This document shows, one piece after another, positions 62,554 to 64,000 of a stretch of 64,000 nucleotides of DNA. A model generated the notes under the pieces. The model was not told where the DNA came from. It ran no database searches and was given only the letters and a program-made list of their open reading frames with translations. Numbering within the stretch: position 1 is the stretch's first letter; each line of letters begins with the position of its first letter. Both the position numbers and the translations under genes were made by a program. The DNA comes from Ornithinibacter aureus (lineage in GTDB: Bacteria; Actinomycetota; Actinomycetes; Actinomycetales; Dermatophilaceae): assembly GCF_009858245.1 (NCBI RefSeq), contig NZ_VMSB01000001.1:1364001-1428000 (forward strand). Reading direction: 5' to 3'.

Positions 62554-63726
62554 TCAGTAGGTCGGCAGGTGGGGATCGACCTCGCGCACCCAGGCGAGGA
62601 TGCCGCCCTCGACGTTCACGGCATCCACCCCGCGCGCTCGCAGCAGGTCCACCGCCTCTGCCGACCGACCGCCCGACTTGCAGTGCACGTACACCCGATC
62701 CCCCGCATCGACACCCGACACCCCTGCCCCGGCCCGCAGGTCACCGATCGGCACCCACACGGCCTGCGCCAGGGCGACGATCTCGCGCTCCCCCGCCTCG
62801 CGGACGTCGACCACGACGGCACCGGCATCCAGCTCATCGCGCAGCCGAACCACGCTGATGCTGGGCCGTTCAGGGTGGGAGGCCCCGGCATCCGCATCAT
62901 CAGGCCGGATGCCGGTCGCCCACCCGAGCGGGCGGGTCACGTCCGCACCCGAGCCGCACACCCGGCATCCGGGGTCAGCCGCGACGGGCAGCGCGTCCCA
63001 GGTCTGGCCGAGGGCGTCGTGCACGAGCAGTCGCCCGACGAGCGGCTCACCCATCCCGGTGATGAGCTTGACCGCCTCGGTGGCCATCACCGACCCCACG
63101 CTCGCGCACACCGCCCCGAGGACGCCGCCGACGGCACACGACGGCACGGCATCCGGCGGCGGTTGCGCGGGGAACACGCAGGCGTAACAGGGCCCCTCGC
63201 CCGCCCACCAGACCGACACCTGACCGTCGAAGCGGAACACCGACCCCCAGACGTGGGGGATGCCGAGGCGCGCGCACGCGTCGCCGACGAGGTAGCGCGT
63301 GGGGAAGTTGTCGGCGCCGTCGAGCACGAGGTCGTAGTCGGCGACCACGGCCAGGGCAGTGCTCTCGTCGAGGCGGGACGTGTGCTCGATGACCACCGTG
63401 GTCGGGCTGATGGCGCGCACCGACTCGGCCGCGGATTCCGTCTTCGCCCGCCCGACGTCGTCCACCCCGTGCACGACCTGGCGCTGGAGGTTGGTGAGGT
63501 CGACGACGTCGTCGTCGACGATCCCGATGGTGCTGACACCCGCTGCGGCGAGGTAGAGCAGCGCCGGTGAGCCCAGGCCCCCGGCTCCGACGACGAGCAC
63601 GCGAGCGGCGCGCAGGCGGCGCTGGCCGTCGCTGCCGAGGTCGGGCAGGAGGAGGTGTCGGGCATAGCGCGTGCGCTCCTGCACGGTGAGCTCGGGTCCC
63701 GGGGGCACGAGCGGGGGGTGCGACAT
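62554..63726 (-). CDS. moeZ: MoeZ/MoeB-type sulfurylase: ThiF-like adenylyltransferase with rhodanese domain
   Basis: 390 residues from ATG 63726, fixed by TACCCT six bases upstream. The E1-like domain has ERTRYARHLLLPDLGSDGQR, VLVVGAGGLGSPALLYLAAA and DDDVVDLTNLQRQVVHG, with LVLDGADNFPTRYLVGDAC. Two CxxC-type zinc pairs follow (PCYACVFP and PGCRVCGSG). The rhodanese domain ends YVHCKSGGRSAEAVDLL with the persulfide Cys. It adenylates and sulfurates MoaD- or ThiS-type carrier C-termini. Counterpart of M. tuberculosis moeB1 (Rv3206c). Confidence 0.94.
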   Translation of the reverse strand: MSHPPLVPPGPELTVQERTRYARHLLLPDLGSDGQRRLRAARVLVVGAGGLGSPALLYLAAAGVSTIGIVDDDVVDLTNLQRQVVHGVDDVGRAKTESAAESVRAISPTTVVIEHTSRLDESTALAVVADYDLVLDGADNFPTRYLVGDACARLGIPHVWGSVFRFDGQVSVWWAGEGPCYACVFPAQPPPDAVPSCAVGGVLGAVCASVGSVMATEAVKLITGMGEPLVGRLLVHDALGQTWDALPVAADPGCRVCGSGADVTRPLGWATGIRPDDADAGASHPERPSISVVRLRDELDAGAVVVDVREAGEREIVALAQAVWVPIGDLRAGAGVSGVDAGDRVYVHCKSGGRSAEAVDLLRARGVDAVNVEGGILAWVREVDPHLPTY

Positions 63727-63732
63727 GGCGCG

Positions 63733-63738
63733 AGGGTA
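63733..63738 (-). promoter_or_regulatory. -10 box of a leaderless promoter for moeZ
   Basis: TACCCT on the minus strand, 6 nt before the ATG at 63726; excludes the 39-codon upstream extension. Confidence 0.6.
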
Positions 63739-63739
63739 A

Positions 63740-64000
<261 letters not shown>

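Overview
The window is high-GC actinobacterial DNA, most like a member of the Micrococcales and probably the Intrasporangiaceae. This rests on the fused 2-oxoglutarate decarboxylase Kgd, a SigR/RsrA pair, mycoredoxin, a 24-aa bL37, WhiB7, AdnAB, an actinobacterial initiator tRNA and heavy use of leaderless GTG/ATG starts. It reads as ordinary dense chromosome. I see no prophage, insertion sequence, CRISPR array or rRNA. The genus is inference; no 16S gene is present.

Layout. 1-7 kb: end of an ABC permease, kgd, a DUF6104 protein, a GDSL hydrolase, an alpha/beta hydrolase and an MDR oxidoreductase. 7-10.5 kb: the four dTDP-L-rhamnose genes, rfbB-rfbD on the minus strand and rfbA-rfbC on the plus strand, diverging from a 54-bp spacer. 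10.5-17 kb: malic enzyme, a polar amino-acid ABC transporter, the nickel superoxide dismutase pair and manA. 17-20 kb: two adjacent membrane-anchored HD-domain proteins, a small secreted protein and bL37. 20-25.6 kb: rsrA-sigR, an alpha/beta hydrolase, an SRAP protein, DoxX, aroA and rsgA. 25.7-31.7 kb: a complete oligopeptide ABC transporter. 32-37.5 kb: hisN, ogt, an M16 peptidase pair and a type II NADH dehydrogenase. 37.7 kb: tRNA-fMet.

From about 38 kb to the end the order closely follows a block I recall from Mycobacterium tuberculosis (about Rv3193c to Rv3208): UPF0182, Lon-like PDZ protease, Zincin_2 protein, ThiF/TOMM-like protein, ABC1 kinase, whiB7, uvrD2, mycoredoxin, nudC, the AdnAB helicase-nuclease pair, MoeZ/MoeB and a TetR regulator.

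The most interesting signals are regulatory or genome-wide. (1) whiB7 has what looks like a complete antibiotic-responsive attenuator: a promoter with an AT-rich box 3 bp upstream of the -35, a 79-codon upstream ORF, a hairpin spanning that ORF's stop codon, and an overlapping, mutually exclusive terminator. (2) The octamer CGGCATCC/GGATGCCG occurs roughly 80 times by eye, against about 5-6 expected from base composition. It drives use of otherwise rare codons and occurs as inverted pairs in several terminators, as DNA-uptake sequences do in Neisseria and Haemophilus. (3) sigR carries a near-perfect SigR-type promoter upstream of a housekeeping promoter, with an in-frame GTG between them that could give an N-terminally extended isoform. 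mrx1 also has a SigR-type promoter. (4) At least a dozen genes start 6-8 nt after a TANNNT box, marking leaderless transcripts.
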